Source: Albula goreensis (lineage: Eukaryota > Chordata > Actinopteri > Albuliformes > Albulidae). Taken from it: a DNA stretch of 64,000 bases. A program made the translations under genes and the position numbers. Location: positions 31,435,712-31,499,711 of the forward strand of contig CM040746.1 of assembly GCA_022829145.1 (NCBI GenBank). Reading direction: 5' to 3'. The stretch's first letter is position 1, and each line of letters begins with the position of its first letter. The notes beneath the pieces were generated by a model. That model had not been told where the DNA came from and ran no database searches. It saw only the letters and a list, made by a program, of their open reading frames with translations. Positions 23,880 to 36,499 of this stretch are shown in pieces.

Positions 23880-25580
23880 GCAAAAGATACATTTCTATTT
23901 CTGTCTAGAATTTGCCACACAAGAAGAGAACCCCGATCGCTGTAAAGTCTGCACAGAGATCAAGTTAAACCACGTCATATCACTTTTGTGCATTTGCCCA
24001 AGTCTTAAGTAGTTGCGCCTCTCAAAGATTAAATATTAAATCATCGCAAAGCCTATATGTTAAATATTCATGTTTAATTTATGGACATCTTTCACCAGCT
24101 GGTTTCAGCCTGTTGTCTGGATGTGTAAAGCACAGACAGTTTGCTTCTGAGGCCACACAGAGAGATACTTCCCTGTCCCTCTGTGATGCTCCTCTCTCAG
24201 TTGATAATTCCTGAATCATAGACTTCCAGAGACAGAACATAACGTGGAACTAAACTTTAATCTAAGGTGTTGAAACACACCGAAAGGTATGTTTATTAAC
24301 TCATATAATGTCTTAAGTTGTCGGCTTTCCTCTGGCAATGAAAGCTCCTTTAAAAGTAATTCCAAAATATTTTGTTTGGTAGTCAGAAATGTCCAGTTGT
24401 CATATTTCCTTTCAGCTCTGCATTTTCAATGACTTCTGAAACATTGCTTGAATGGGATAATTCTGGATGTGCTATCAGTGAAGTAGCTACTAAAATTTAC
24501 AAAGCAGTTTAATCAGAGTAAAAGCATATTTACAGACATCACAATACAGTATATTATAAGATTGAGAAGCTCTTAAAGAGCAGTGCTAAGCTGTAGAAAT
24601 GGGATGCTGTAATACAATATTTACCCTTCATCCTTCATGCCAAATCTGTGTAGAGAGCATTGTTGTTTCTTACATCCTTTTTTTTCCAGAAAGCCAGACC
24701 ATCATCTCTTACAAGACAGTTATTTTCATTTGTGTAATGTTTATTGTCTAATCACCAAGCACTTGGAGGTTTTCCATTTACTGTCCATTTATAAGAAACC
24801 CATTAGTCTCTCAGAAGCTTGAAATTAAGCGAAAAAAGAATAAAAGTAGGACATTATAATTATTCATGATTAAAAAACAACATCAAACATAAGGAGCATT
24901 ATGAATTTTTAATGCCAGAATTTAAAAATAGCAATCAGACAGTTTGGTCATATAATAATTTTCAATTGTCTCTGTTTTACCATGCCTCCAGTATTAATAA
25001 TTGAGCAACTCAAAATCAGTGCAGCTGTGATATATTCTGGACTCATTTGCCTGATCCACCTACACAGTCTATTGAAAAAGAACAGCCACATATAGATTCC
25101 ATTCTTTTACCTCTCGCTCCGATACAACAATTTAAGTTTCTCACTATAATTAAACAAAACTTAAAAAGTAAATAGGGTCAAGACTGCATTCTATCAAGGG
25201 AAACCTCTACCCCTGAATTGTAGCAGCACACTAATAATTTAGTCCAACTATTCCTGGATGAAATTTCTGCCCTACCAGAAATACAGCAGAATCCTTAAGT
25301 GTCATTATGAATTTAAAAAAATGAACAAAAATTGATAAATGGTTCTGCAGATTCACTCTTGTATTGTATTTTCTTAAATGTGTCAATATCATTTAGTGCC
25401 AAACCCATTGTCAGTTTCAGAGCTTGTTTGCACCAGCATGGATGTGCTTTATATGGAAGTTAGCGCGACTAAAATAAACATACTAAATACTGATGAACAC
25501 TGAACATGCTCTTCCATTTAATGTTCATCATGCAACTGAACTGACAATTCATATGAATAAACTGACTTCATGAAGTTCAA
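23880..25580. other. AT-rich non-coding DNA, no gene seen
   Basis: No supported gene or repeat family recognised. Confidence 0.65.
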
Positions 25581-25589
25581 ATGTGAAGA

Positions 25590-25637
25590 CACACACACAG
25601 GCAGGCATATACCAACATGCGCGCACACACACACACA

Positions 25638-25668
<31 letters not shown>

Positions 25669-25680
25669 GCATACACACAA
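25590..25680. repeat. interrupted (AC)n microsatellite
   Basis: Three AC tracts separated by short breaks such as GGCAGGC and ATGCGCGC. Confidence 0.95.
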
Positions 25681-25689
25681 TAGAATTCT

Positions 25690-27360
25690 TCTAATCTACT
25701 TCTGGAGATGTGTAAAAATCTGGCTAGCTAGTTGGAAAAGTCGTAAAGATTTCCTTAAATGCTTACAGTGATTCACTTTGTAATTGCTTCCCTCAAACCT
25801 GATTACCCAGGTGGTACACAAAAACCGAGGGTTTGATACAGAAAGCAATGAACACTATTCGTAAATAAGAATTCTTAGAGTAACTGTTAAGAGACTTGAT
25901 ATGGTTATTTCAATGTTTTGGATAATAAAAAGGAATAAATATTGTGTTAAGGTACAATACTGTATGTTACATTGTATTAATCTGCAAACGTTTTCTATGA
26001 TTTGACTCCTGATCTGAATTTGATCTTTGAACAGTTGTATCTTATTAATGCAATGGAGCCTCAATTCCTGTCAATATTTTAATGTAGGTGACTTTCCCCC
26101 TTGATCTAAGCTCTTGACACACACTTTGGGCATTTGCTAAAGTACCTGAATGTGGTGAAAGCTTCTTAATGCCAGTGAAATGTTATTCCACTGCACTTGA
26201 CTACTGAATTACCCTGAGAGCGAAAGCAATCAACACCTGCAATGAGGTGACCTCAAACAGAAGGGCCCTTCCAAGCTCATCCAATTCGAGCATAGATCCA
26301 GGGCCGCCAGGCTTTCTCTCAGTTCTGTATTCCTCTAAGAGCCAGGATGATGTTCCTGAGTCCATTGTGTGAAATGGAAATGCAAAATTAAACACCCAAA
26401 GGGTAGAATGGACTCTGGTGAAACCAATATGCATGATTCCTTTTCCAAACCTTGACTGAACTTACCGAAGAAAGGTTTCTTTTGGTTGCTTTGGAAATTA
26501 TCACTTGAGCTATGAAGTACACATTGAAAACATTTGAGTATAAACTTATGTGTTATCACAAATGAGTATAGCCAGTAACTCATAGCCAGCATTCTGTTGT
26601 CTTCACAGAAAACTATTCAGGGAAGGAACCCAAATGATATTATTTGGAAGACTGTACACTGTACTTTTACTACAAGATCACTTTCATTTTATTAAATGTA
26701 AGATCTTTTTTACAAAGTCTCTCAGTTTGTGTTATACAGACAGAATATCCACTTTGATTCAACTTGCTACTTTAGAAAGGAACCCCTTTGTTGCCATTGT
26801 TGAAAAAAAGAAGGTCATGATTTTTTTTCTTTAGATACAGTCTCTTTATGTTAATGGTATGGCCTTTTCATAGCTATACAACCCTACTGGCCCTTGTCTT
26901 TCTTAACAGGTAAAATAGAAAATATCCTTCTTAGAATTCAAACCCAAAAGCTTTTCAGTGAATAGGTCTGGCACTTTCACATCAACTCCACTACCATTCC
27001 AGCCAGGTTCAGAGAGAAAAGTAATTTTACCGCTCAACAAAGATAAATATAAACAGTAAACTGAAAGTGCATCTCTGTCCTCTCTTGCTTCTCCACTTTG
27101 TCGCTCTTCCCCCTGGTCCTCTCTGTGAGTAGAAAAGCAGTCCCAGCGGTAAGGCCTCTTTGCACACTAAGCAACAGACCCTCTCCTTTTCATATAGTTT
27201 AATTTCAATCACAGGCTTCAATGGCTCAGAAAATCCGCCCCACTCATTCCCCCAGCAATGAACCAAGGTATCATTCAAGCCTTAACAAGAGAAGAAATAA
27301 CTATCTCCTCCCAGGCACAGTGTGATGACATTTAAGCCCAGCACGTCTTTTTTTTACCTC
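25690..27360. other. non-coding DNA, no gene seen
   Basis: No supported gene. 26200-26330 (CTGAGAGCGAAAGCAATCAA, CAGGGCCGCCAGGC) is somewhat element-like. 27060-27270 is GC-richer, with an unrecognised minus-strand frame. Confidence 0.55.
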
Positions 27361-27369
27361 CAATCGAAG

Positions 27370-27570
27370 GATGCTGAGACCTTAAAAGACACAAATGTGG
27401 CTATCCAGATTTTCTTGGTAAATTGAATGTCGCTGCTTTATGAAAAATGTCATGCCAATTTTCCGAGGAGATAGTGTATGAATATTTGTGGGAAAATTAT
27501 GGAAAGCACTAATAAATGCATAATAAATCAGGTCATTACAGAGACAAGTATGCATTAAAGCCAATCACAC
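27370..27570. promoter_or_regulatory. candidate conserved non-coding element
   Basis: A dense run of AT-rich but complex sequence: GAATGTCGCTGCTTTATGAA, GTCATGCCAATTTTCCGAGG, GGGAAAATTATGGAAAGC and AATAAATCAGGTCATTAC. High word complexity at low GC, with isolated CpGs, is the usual look of deeply conserved developmental enhancers. No coding potential. Confidence 0.35.
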
Positions 27571-27579
27571 ATGTTCCAA

Positions 27580-29980
27580 TGTTAAACCCATGCAAAATAC
27601 TGGTAGAGGGACATGCTTTAGTGCTGTGACTTTTTTCCAGTCTAGGTCAGGATGACTCCATCATTGGAGGGAAATGTTATCCACATATCCAAACAGCCCT
27701 TTAAAGTTAACATTGTAAAGCTACTCTGAACCTCCTTCACTAATAAGCAGGCAAATGGGAAGATAGAAACATGCTTTGCAGAGTCGTAACTTTGTCAGTG
27801 GTTCAGTTGTAATTTATTTCTCCAGCTGAGTAAAATAACTTTCCTGGCTGAAGATAAGTAGAGAGGAAGTCTGTTTGGCTGTTTTGGTGAGGAGCTGATG
27901 GATGTAGGCAGGTGTAGGCAGACTGCAGAATTAACAAGAACACAAAACTGGAGGATAGTCTTCTGAGTGGCCATTAGTTTCAGACTGGAGGCTTTGGATT
28001 TGTGGTCAGTTCCATATAGCATGGGGATAAACATCCGTGCTGGTAAGAGTAAACATGTGTCAGTATTTGTGAATCCCATCAAAACTTTTTTAGTTCAGTG
28101 ACATGAGCTAGATCAATGTTAATACATTGGATGAGTTTTAATCTTAGGATAGTTTGTTGAAGAAGATACAATTGCACTTTTTTAATGCTATTGGTGGAAA
28201 TGGATAGCCTATGTATTGGTGGGTTCTATGTGCGTTGGATATATAGAGGCTTCATATATGAGTGACGTGCATAGAGTTTAGACCTGGTTCATTTAGTTAC
28301 ACTTCAACATGTTGTAGGGCATCTAGTATTGGTGAATGATGAACAAAATTAATTGCAGAAATGCAGGTTTAATGCATTAGTGTGTTTTTATGGTGAAGTT
28401 GTTGTCAGAAGCTCACTGTGAGGATTAGACAATTTGAGGATTAGATCTTGGAGATGTTAGCAAATGAACCAAATGAAGGCATGCATCTAATGTGGCAGAA
28501 ACATTGAAATGTAGACCTAGGAATGAGACAGAAAGCCAGCTAGAAAGAAGGGGTATGAAGGTTCACAGTCAAGTTAAACCCCCTTCCCTTTTCCATCAGA
28601 TGGGAGCTAGCATGCAAGTTTATGAGTCTACAGTTTATAAAGTTTATATGTCTTTCACAGTCTTACAGAACAGGAGAAAAAAAAACTAAGAGAGAGAGAG
28701 TGAGTGAGTGAGAGAGATATAGAAAGAGAGGCTTTTGCAGATATTAATTAGTTCAGCCACCACATTTGGCTCTTCATATCATCTTATGATAAGAGAAAAA
28801 GGTCTACTCAAAGCTGTTTAGAAGAGTTGCCTATTGATGTGTCCTGCTTATCCAAGATCATTCTCACTTTGTTGTTCCTGACTCTGAGTTCTTTCATGAT
28901 GAGATATAATTTTCTTCCGATGCTCCATGATTTCTCTTACATATTGCTGATTCATAGGAAACTTTGTTCCTTTGAGTTCTTATCCAAGTGTCAAGATTTC
29001 TAAGTTCTCTTTGCAGTGCTCAAAGTTATCCACTATCTGTCTCGGGTTACTGGGCCAGCCCATCCAAACCCATAAACTCTCAGATGAATATTTAGTGAAT
29101 TCAGAAGTTTCATATTAATTCTTGTTAAGACTCACACAGAATAAGTCTTCTCCATTTCTCACACTGTGAAAGTGTAATTTTAGCATATGCCTTGTAAGCA
29201 AATTGTTGCTTAGGTCTGGTGTCTATGGTGGTTCTGATTTGAATTTTTCCCTTAGATTCTACATGCTGAATAAATTGATCATTTTCCATAGAGACTTTGA
29301 AGTCAGTTATCATTGAGGGTCTAGCGCATCCAACTACGCTGAGATTTTAATTGATTACTGATAGTAGGGCTTGGAGTACTATTCCAGGTCCTGCATCACT
29401 AGATCTCCTGTGGTTCTGTTAGTCAGCTATTATGCCTAGCTCCCCCTAAAGCATACAACTAACCTGAAGGCTCAAAATGATTGTATGACCAATTTTTAAT
29501 TGTAAAGCTTTATTGTCACTAATACAAAAAGGTGAACATTAAACTCAACACTTTTCATTGATAAAAAAAGTTCAAAAGAACTTCCTTCCATAACTTGCAC
29601 ATGTGCAGGTCAATTAAAAGTCCTAATAAGTACATATAGTACATACTATGTGCCTATCTCAGTTGACAGGAGACCCTGCTGATGTCATCACTGGTTCATT
29701 TAAACAATGCATTGTAGCCATTAAATGGCTGAAGCCTATTTAAAAACAAGGCAACAATCACTTAAGCACTGATTAAAATGAATAAGGGACAGTGAAAATA
29801 CTCACTGTAATGCATCAGTCTGAAAAACCCGAATCCTTTACTAATTTCTTCATATACGTCTCTTTCCATTGTGTGCATATCACTGAGGTACCTCAGATCA
29901 CTGCTGACAATCCATCCATCCTGAAGTCTGATCAATTTATAACCCCAATTCTGTTAATGACATATGCATTCTGCTTATAC
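27580..29980. other. non-coding DNA, no gene seen
   Basis: No supported gene. 28690-28730 is a GA-rich low-complexity run. Remaining frames are short and featureless. Confidence 0.65.
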
Positions 29981-29982
29981 TT

Positions 29983-29985
<3 letters not shown>

Positions 29986-30017
<32 letters not shown>

Positions 30018-30062
30018 TGTTTTGTTTTTGAATGGCTTGCTGTTTTGTTTTTGAATGGCTTT
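29986..30062. repeat. (GT)n microsatellite followed by a 23-bp tandem duplication
   Basis: About 15 GT units (29986-30016), then two direct copies of a 23-base unit beginning CTGTTTTGTTTTTGAATGGC (30017-30039, 30040-30062), near-perfect. Confidence 0.93.
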
Positions 30063-30389
30063 CGTTGAATTTTTTTAGACCCTAAAAAAATCAAAGGCTA
30101 CTCACACAGCATAGCTCTAACACAGTTTCCACCTTTTCATGAAAAGCAAAAACAAGAAAGCTTATTTTCACAAGTAATATAAATTGCATGGCACCCCACG
30201 CATCACTCTGTGGTAGGTAATGTTCTAAAAACATCGAAGAGATGTTCTCAGATTCATTCTTCTGTTCAGCAGAGCAGTGATCAATCTAAAATTATGAGCG
30301 GGGACTTTGGTAAGAATATCACAAAGCTGGTAAATCCATATCGATGGCAGGAAGTTCATGCAAAGGTATTGAGCTGGAGCTAACAAAGA

Positions 30390-30800
30390 TGCGGGGGCCT
30401 ACAGAGTGAAGACAAAATCAGACCTCCCTTGCAGGCGTTTGCCTATTAACAGCATCCCAGCGGTGTGCCCGTTGCATGGTGGGGGGGTAGGCTGGGAGGC
30501 ACGGACAAAGCCTTGGGCCTAAAGCCTGCGGGCGGCCTAGCTGAGCACAACAGCCCCCTCGGCAGGGGATGCTTAGGGCACAGAGCATGGCTGAATGAGA
30601 TGCTGTGTGAGAAAACGCATCTCCGGATGTGTGCCCCAGTGACCCTGGCCGCCTTACCAGCGGGGAGCGGAGGTTTGCAGAGATGGCGGTAGGACCGGGC
30701 TGCGACTCTAGCAGGCTCACCCTTGGGAACCTTTGCCCATCTCTCTCCGCATTGATTCATGGGTCGCTTGCCATAGCGGTTAGTCAGGACCTAATCCACT
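30390..30800. promoter_or_regulatory. CpG-rich islet: candidate enhancer or alternative promoter
   Basis: About 18 CpGs in roughly 380 bases and well over half G+C, against a CpG-depleted background. Words include TGCGGGCGGCCTAGCTGAGC, AACGCATCTCCGGATGTG and TTACCAGCGGGGAGCGGAGG. Open frames exist on both strands (30465-30692 +, 30418-30760 -), as expected from the base composition, and none is recognisable. CpG retention suggests an unmethylated element. I see no convincing initiator or splice donor. Confidence 0.4.
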
Positions 30801-30809
30801 GGAGCTGAG

Positions 30810-31650
30810 AGAAAGAAACCTAATGGGTTGTTCCCACATGGTTGGACATGCAGGGGCATTAGTGTGTGGTTTGGTGAGTGTCAGACAAGCAGGCCCAGGC
30901 TGTGTCCTGGAAGGTTACTCCCAGCGGCTGCCATTGTGCTCCCCAGTTGCTCACAACTCTAAACATTCAATTGACTTTGTTTTTCATCCAACATCCAAAT
31001 GAAAAGAAGAGTATACATATGTTTTTATCACCAAGTTAATCAACTGAATCAATAAATGTCAGTTAATCAATTTTTTTTCTTTTTGCCCTAAACTAATTTA
31101 CCTCCCATATTGTTCTCTATCCTTCAAACACAACCAAATAGCTGATGTGAGTGGTTTATGCCCAACAATCATAAGTGTCCAAGTTACAGAAATAGAATAA
31201 TTAGATCACATATCAGTTTAATGTTTAACTCTGTTTAATGAGGTCAGTTTGGACCAGAACTAGCATACCTCTGTCTCTCTTCTATCCATAGGAATTGTAT
31301 TGAAGCAGAGAGAACCAGTTTTTGACCAGCATGCCAGAATTTTATTTATGTTTATTCATTTTGTGAGATGTGCATGCTTCAAGGTTCGCACCGTGATGGC
31401 AGTGTGATGGCCTTTGAGAGAGCTGTTTCTCATCCAATTCAGAGAGTGTGACAGCTTTAATATTAGGGCTTTCACTGCTCCCCCTTCCAGCTGTGTAAAC
31501 GGGCCTGCACCCTGCCTTACAATCATCAAAGACTTCACCATGCTATTTGCTGAAAGATAAGAAAGGCTACATACACAACAGTTAAATATTGAGGTAAGCA
31601 TTGTGCAGACAGTGAATCATCAAGCTTGTAACCAGGGAGATGTGCCCAAA
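30810..31650. other. non-coding DNA, no gene seen
   Basis: No supported gene. AT-rich with small featureless frames. Confidence 0.6.
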
Positions 31651-31661
31651 AGCCTGTTTTT

Positions 31662-32003
31662 CTAACACAGACATCTGAGGGCCCTCCTCATAAACCCGTT
31701 TTCTGTTATCCCTGTGACCCGACATTTTGCAGGGAAAATAAATACATTTGGCTGCTGTGCTCCGAGATGTGCGCAGGAAAGCGCTTCCGCGCTCCTCTGG
31801 ATTAACAGTTGTTCCACGGCTCCCTTGATCAAAGTGTCCTCCTGCAGTATCAGCATGTTGAGAAGTGCAGCGAAATCGCTGAAATCTGCCACAGAGTGAT
31901 TCTTCATGAAAATTAGATGCGATTCTGTTTCTTCTGAGACAACTTCAGACACGTCTGCAACTTTAACAGCTGCTGGATTTGTGTTTTTGGCAGCCTCACT
32001 CAT
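31662..32003 (-). other. 113-codon open frame in a CpG-rich islet; coding status uncertain
   Basis: ATG (32003) to TAG (31662). The predicted product has an acidic, Val/Ser-rich N-terminus, then a helix-like FSDFAALLNMLILQED and IKGAVEQLLIQRSAEALS, then a Cys/Arg-containing tail. It is one of the most protein-like frames in the window, and the block retains about 16 CpGs in 380 bases. Against coding: the ATG context is weak (C at -3), no family is recognised, and the opposite strand has its own open frame (31714-31899). A conserved non-coding element with accidental frames is at least as likely. Confidence 0.3.
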
Positions 32004-32039
32004 CCGCTACAATGGGAAAATCATTTTCCTCTAATGCGC

Positions 32040-33120
32040 TATATGAATTTCTTCAGTTTAGTGGTTAAATTCCTGCTGAGCTGGTCAATGAACTCTTTAG
32101 CCAACATATTAGAGAAAAAAATATGAGTATTTAATGATTCCAACAGAAAAAAAGTCTCCACATACAAACAAGTGTCTGTAATTTGTACCCTGAAGGGACC
32201 TAAATTGTTTTAAGTCACAAACCTGCTTATTACCTGTGTTTCACAGAGAGGTGTAAGTGTTACTGACCAGATACCTCAGAGGGCAAATAATGCCCATTCC
32301 TAAAACAACCAGTAATTTTACAAATGTTATCAAGTCTATATCTTTACCATTACCTGTCCTGCATTGAACATTAATTATCTGAAGTGTCTGTCACTTCGGA
32401 AGTGGTCTGAGGGCAGTCGAGGCAGTTAATAGTTTCTCAGATGAAAGCTCCAACCATACCTTTTCAGCCTTGGTTTTACTTTTTTTATCAGGGTGATTTT
32501 TGTTGCCTTTTTCATTGTACTATCTTTCTACCTTTCTTTTCTGTCATTTTATTTTTGCATGTCTTTGGTCCTTATCCCTGTTTTTACTTCTACAATGTAT
32601 TTTAGGATATTTATTTTTATTTTGCAATGTTTTTGTATAGAATGTGCTCTTAAAATAAATGTTTAATGATTCATTCCAAAAGGACATGAGAGAGGCTAAA
32701 ACATTTATTTGTAATTCAAGAAATCTTGGAGAACTAAGTTCTCTCCTGTGGTAAGACCAGGTGATTCAAAATGGATGGTGGCACTATGCTGTGTAGCCAA
32801 AAAGATAGAGAAGATGATTGGACAAATAAATGCATCCAATTTGTATGGGAGTTTGACCAGAACACTGGGGTTAATGTCACTGCTCTTTTAGCAGATGCCC
32901 TGCACTGCCCACAGTGACACAGGATCTCGGTTTAACACTTCATCAGAATAATGGCATCTGCCTCAGTGCAGCACCTCCATAACTGACCTGGGACATTGGT
33001 GTTCTGTTTGGTTCAGAGGGAAGAGTAGCCCCTACTGGCCAATCAAAACATCTTCCAGTAACAACCTTGTTTTACTCACCCAAGAAAGGCATTTATGTGC
33101 AGGACATAGTGCTATGCAAC
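32040..33120. other. AT-rich non-coding DNA, no gene seen
   Basis: No supported gene. Confidence 0.65.
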
Positions 33121-33124
33121 TATA

Positions 33125-33230
<106 letters not shown>

Positions 33231-33981
33231 CTGTAGTCAGATGTTTCAGTTCACAAAGTTTCAGTGTGTTTCCTATATTTCTGAAAGCAGATTCACAGTG
33301 GTATAGGTTTACATGTATTTGTGTTTGTTTTAATATATTATTTCATCTATAAAATGTCTGTGCTGAATGTTTTTGTTATAAGTCTTTTACATTTATATAT
33401 TTACATATTCTGATTCAAAGAGATCATTATTTGTGCTAGGCAGGCAGCAGATAATGCCAGCAATGTTTTATTTTACATGTAGAACAAGACTTTAAAAGGA
33501 AAGGCCAAAAATAGCAACATGTTACTTATCCAAATATATAAAACTAACTATCTGGATGGAAAATGCAACAGAATAAATAATACATTAATGGCTGTTATAG
33601 GTCATGAATATTGCAAATGGAATAGGCTGGTTTTCCATATTTGTCTTCCCAAAAGAGAATTTGGTTTACGCTAAAGACAACATAGATTTCAGATGTCTGT
33701 ATTTATCAGCGACCATGATTCTAATTCAAACAGCTAACAGTGCTCAATGGCTAGCTCCCCACAGCACTGTGGAAATGCTCAGCTCTGTATTACCTTCTGT
33801 ATTTTTTGTTCCATTAACATAATAAAGTACAGTTTGTGGAATGCACTGCAAAGGACATGTGGAACAATATTTCTGAGATATTTTTTTTTTAAGTTGTTTA
33901 AACTCTGTTTATTTATTTTGTATCTACTATCTGTGCTGTCATTTTGTACTGTTTGGAGTTGCCTATATGATCTGTAACATC

Positions 33982-33982
<1 letters not shown>

Positions 33983-34012
<30 letters not shown>

Positions 34013-34049
34013 TGTATGTATGTATGTATGTATGTATGTATTTATTTAT
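33983..34049. repeat. (GTAT)n microsatellite
   Basis: About 14 units of GTAT ending in TTTA units. Confidence 0.97.
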
Positions 34050-34059
34050 CTAATTTGTT

Positions 34060-35020
34060 ATGGTACTGACATTATCTCAATATCTTTAAAAGGCACATGT
34101 AATTAAATAAAAACAGATTTTACATTGCAACACAATGTTCTATATGTTTACTGAAGACAGTTTACAATGTCCCTTTTGGTTCAGTCTTTTCATTTTAAAA
34201 TATAATAGCATATAACCTTACATTATTTGTCTATTGCTTACAAGCATTGATTAAACTTAATTCAATTTTTCAAAAACAGATAACATAAGCCATTGAACAG
34301 AATCACACTTTACTAAATGAAATACAATCACTTGAAAAGTTTTCAATGTTATCAAAATGTCAAAGACAAGTCAAATAAAATGAAATCAAAACCAAGTGAA
34401 TAAAAATAGAATACTTTGACTTATAGTGAGTTATTTTGTGTATCATTCAAAACAGTACCAAAAATGAATTCAATATGGCCTGAGTGCACATAGGGTCCCC
34501 TGTTTCCTCCCTGGGTGTGGGTCAACACCAGCTCACTGGTCCTTTCCTTTAGAGTTGATTCCTTTATGATTGATTGTTATCTGGACAATTTGGCACAAAG
34601 CATCTGCATAGGTGTAGTAGAGCTTTACTCTTCTGTTATTGGTGTTATCTGTTACCACATCAATTCAGTTTAGCTGGGTGGGACTTAACTGACTTCATTG
34701 ATTTTTGATTGATCTTGTGTTTAGAATTATGTTTCCTTTTTTTGCAAAAAATGTTGTTGTCATTTGTATTTTGTGTGGGAGCAACCAAAAATTATTAATT
34801 TGTTTTGCAAAAAAAAAGGTGTCTGGTTGATTTACATTCAAGTGTTGACATTTTGGACTATCGTTCCATTCACATACTGTAAGCAATAGAAAAATACTGC
34901 AAATATACTAATATGTGCCTTGATTGAACTTCATATGCTCTTAAAATGTGCAAGGGCATATAACCTTGAAAAAGACAAGTCTGTTTTGATTGAATTGCGT
35001 ATGCCCTTAATGACACAAAG
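34060..35020. other. AT-rich non-coding DNA, no gene seen
   Basis: No supported gene. Confidence 0.65.
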
Positions 35021-35029
35021 AGCATTTGA

Positions 35030-35370
35030 TTAAATGTTGCCCAGGCACTTTGTTTCCCTTGCTTTAATAAAATCAGTCCTTGGTGTGGTCTTATCATTTA
35101 TTGGCCTGTGTGTGTTTAAATATGCTGTATTGATGAATCTGGCTGCCACTGGCCATAGCAGCACAGTGGTCTCTACAGACCCCAGTGTGTTCTGGTTTGA
35201 CAGCATAAATAAGACTCTGTGCTCTTGCACCTCTGGGCGCCCCTCTACATGCAAATTGCAATTTAAATTAGCTGCTGATGAGCTAGCGGCCTTCAATGCC
35301 AGCATGAAAACAACCTGCTTAAAGAGGGTGAAGACTCTGTCCCCTCCCCATCTGCTGCTTCCCACCTGCT
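35030..35370. promoter_or_regulatory. candidate conserved non-coding element with octamer
   Basis: Contains a perfect ATGCAAAT octamer (35249-35256) followed by GCAATTTAAATTAGCTGCTG. Other words are GGCTGCCACTGGCCATAGCA and ATTTATTGGCC. Long frames are open on both strands (35034-35468 +, 144 codons; 35030-35365 -, 111 codons). The + product has a hydrophobic start and four cysteines but no family resemblance. Simultaneous openness argues for composition rather than coding. Confidence 0.3.
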
Positions 35371-35379
35371 TAAACCCAT

Positions 35380-36260
35380 GCTTTTATCAAAGTAATCCTA
35401 AGGCCATTTGCATTATAATTTCTATACTTCTATACATATATAACTACAATACAGGCAGGGCTTTGTGAAGGACCAGCCCTTGCCCTTTTCTTGATGGTAA
35501 TATCAATATCAGCAGGAACTCTGACCATAAGGCTAAACACACATTATGCTGTATGTGAGAGAATGGGCGTGTGGCAATGTAATCACACATAATGCATGTT
35601 TAGTTTAACTGTAACAGTAGTGTGAGCTTTTGGGAGAATTAATCTGAGTTAACTCATGAGTGTCATCATAAACCCCCCCAACCATCCCAATGCTCATAAT
35701 CTAACATTGCTCATCCTGCTGTGCTGCAAGTTGACAGACCCATCCACAGATCCCATCCTCATAGACTCATAAAACACCTTAGATACCACTTTGAAACAGA
35801 AAGCCTTAACAATCTGCAAGGTGTATTTTGCCATAAGATGAAGATACTCACTTTCAGAGCAATGATAGTTCCATTTCTCACCTAAGACCACATTCACAAA
35901 GAATCCTATTCATGACATTGTGTTTTTAAGTTAATAGACATTTGGTTTTCTGTGCAGGAACATGTGAAACAGTTTTGGCCCCCTTTGTGAATCTGGATGC
36001 TATGACTGCTTTAATCACAGGAGGGGTGTGGGGCTGAGCAGACAGGGCTGCCCCTCCTATCTGGCTGCTGTCACTGAGCCAACAGGACCTGAGATGGCAA
36101 TGTAAGCCATTGCCTCATATTTTGAGACTTGTGTGTGTGTGTGTGTTTTTTTCCCCCTTCCACTCACAACCCATTGCAGGTGCTACCTTCCACTGCAATG
36201 CAATACTTAGGATGTTTAAGTTGGACACAACAATAATACAACAATGTAAGAATTGTTTAA
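35380..36260. other. non-coding DNA, no gene seen
   Basis: No supported gene. A short (GT)n run lies at 36131-36146. Confidence 0.6.
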
Positions 36261-36266
36261 CAATAC

Positions 36267-36490
36267 CAGTGGTTCTCAGGCTCAGTACTGGGGACCCCAG
36301 TGTATGCTTGTTTTTTGTTTCTGCCAATTATTTGATAAATTACGCTTGTTGAACATATGCTTAAGTTGTGCTATTATTTTTGTCCTTGAATGGGTAAGCT
36401 GTAACACAATGCAGGCTAGGCTCGTTGTATTTACTGATTTGTCATTGCAATCAGGTGTCCACACCTGATTAATTAGAACTCCACTCATCC
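36267..36490. mobile_element. hAT-like MITE fragment
   Basis: Starts CAGTGGTTCTCAGG, then ACTGGGGACCCCAGTGTATG and a TTTTTTGTTTC run. This resembles the terminal sequence of abundant fish non-autonomous hAT-like elements (about CAGTGGTTCTCAA...GGGGACCC...GGTTTTTGTTCC). ACACCTGATTAATTAGAACT follows as the internal AT-rich part. The matching right terminus is not found, so the copy looks truncated. Family resemblance is from memory. Confidence 0.5.
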
Positions 36491-36499
36491 TCTTCTCTG

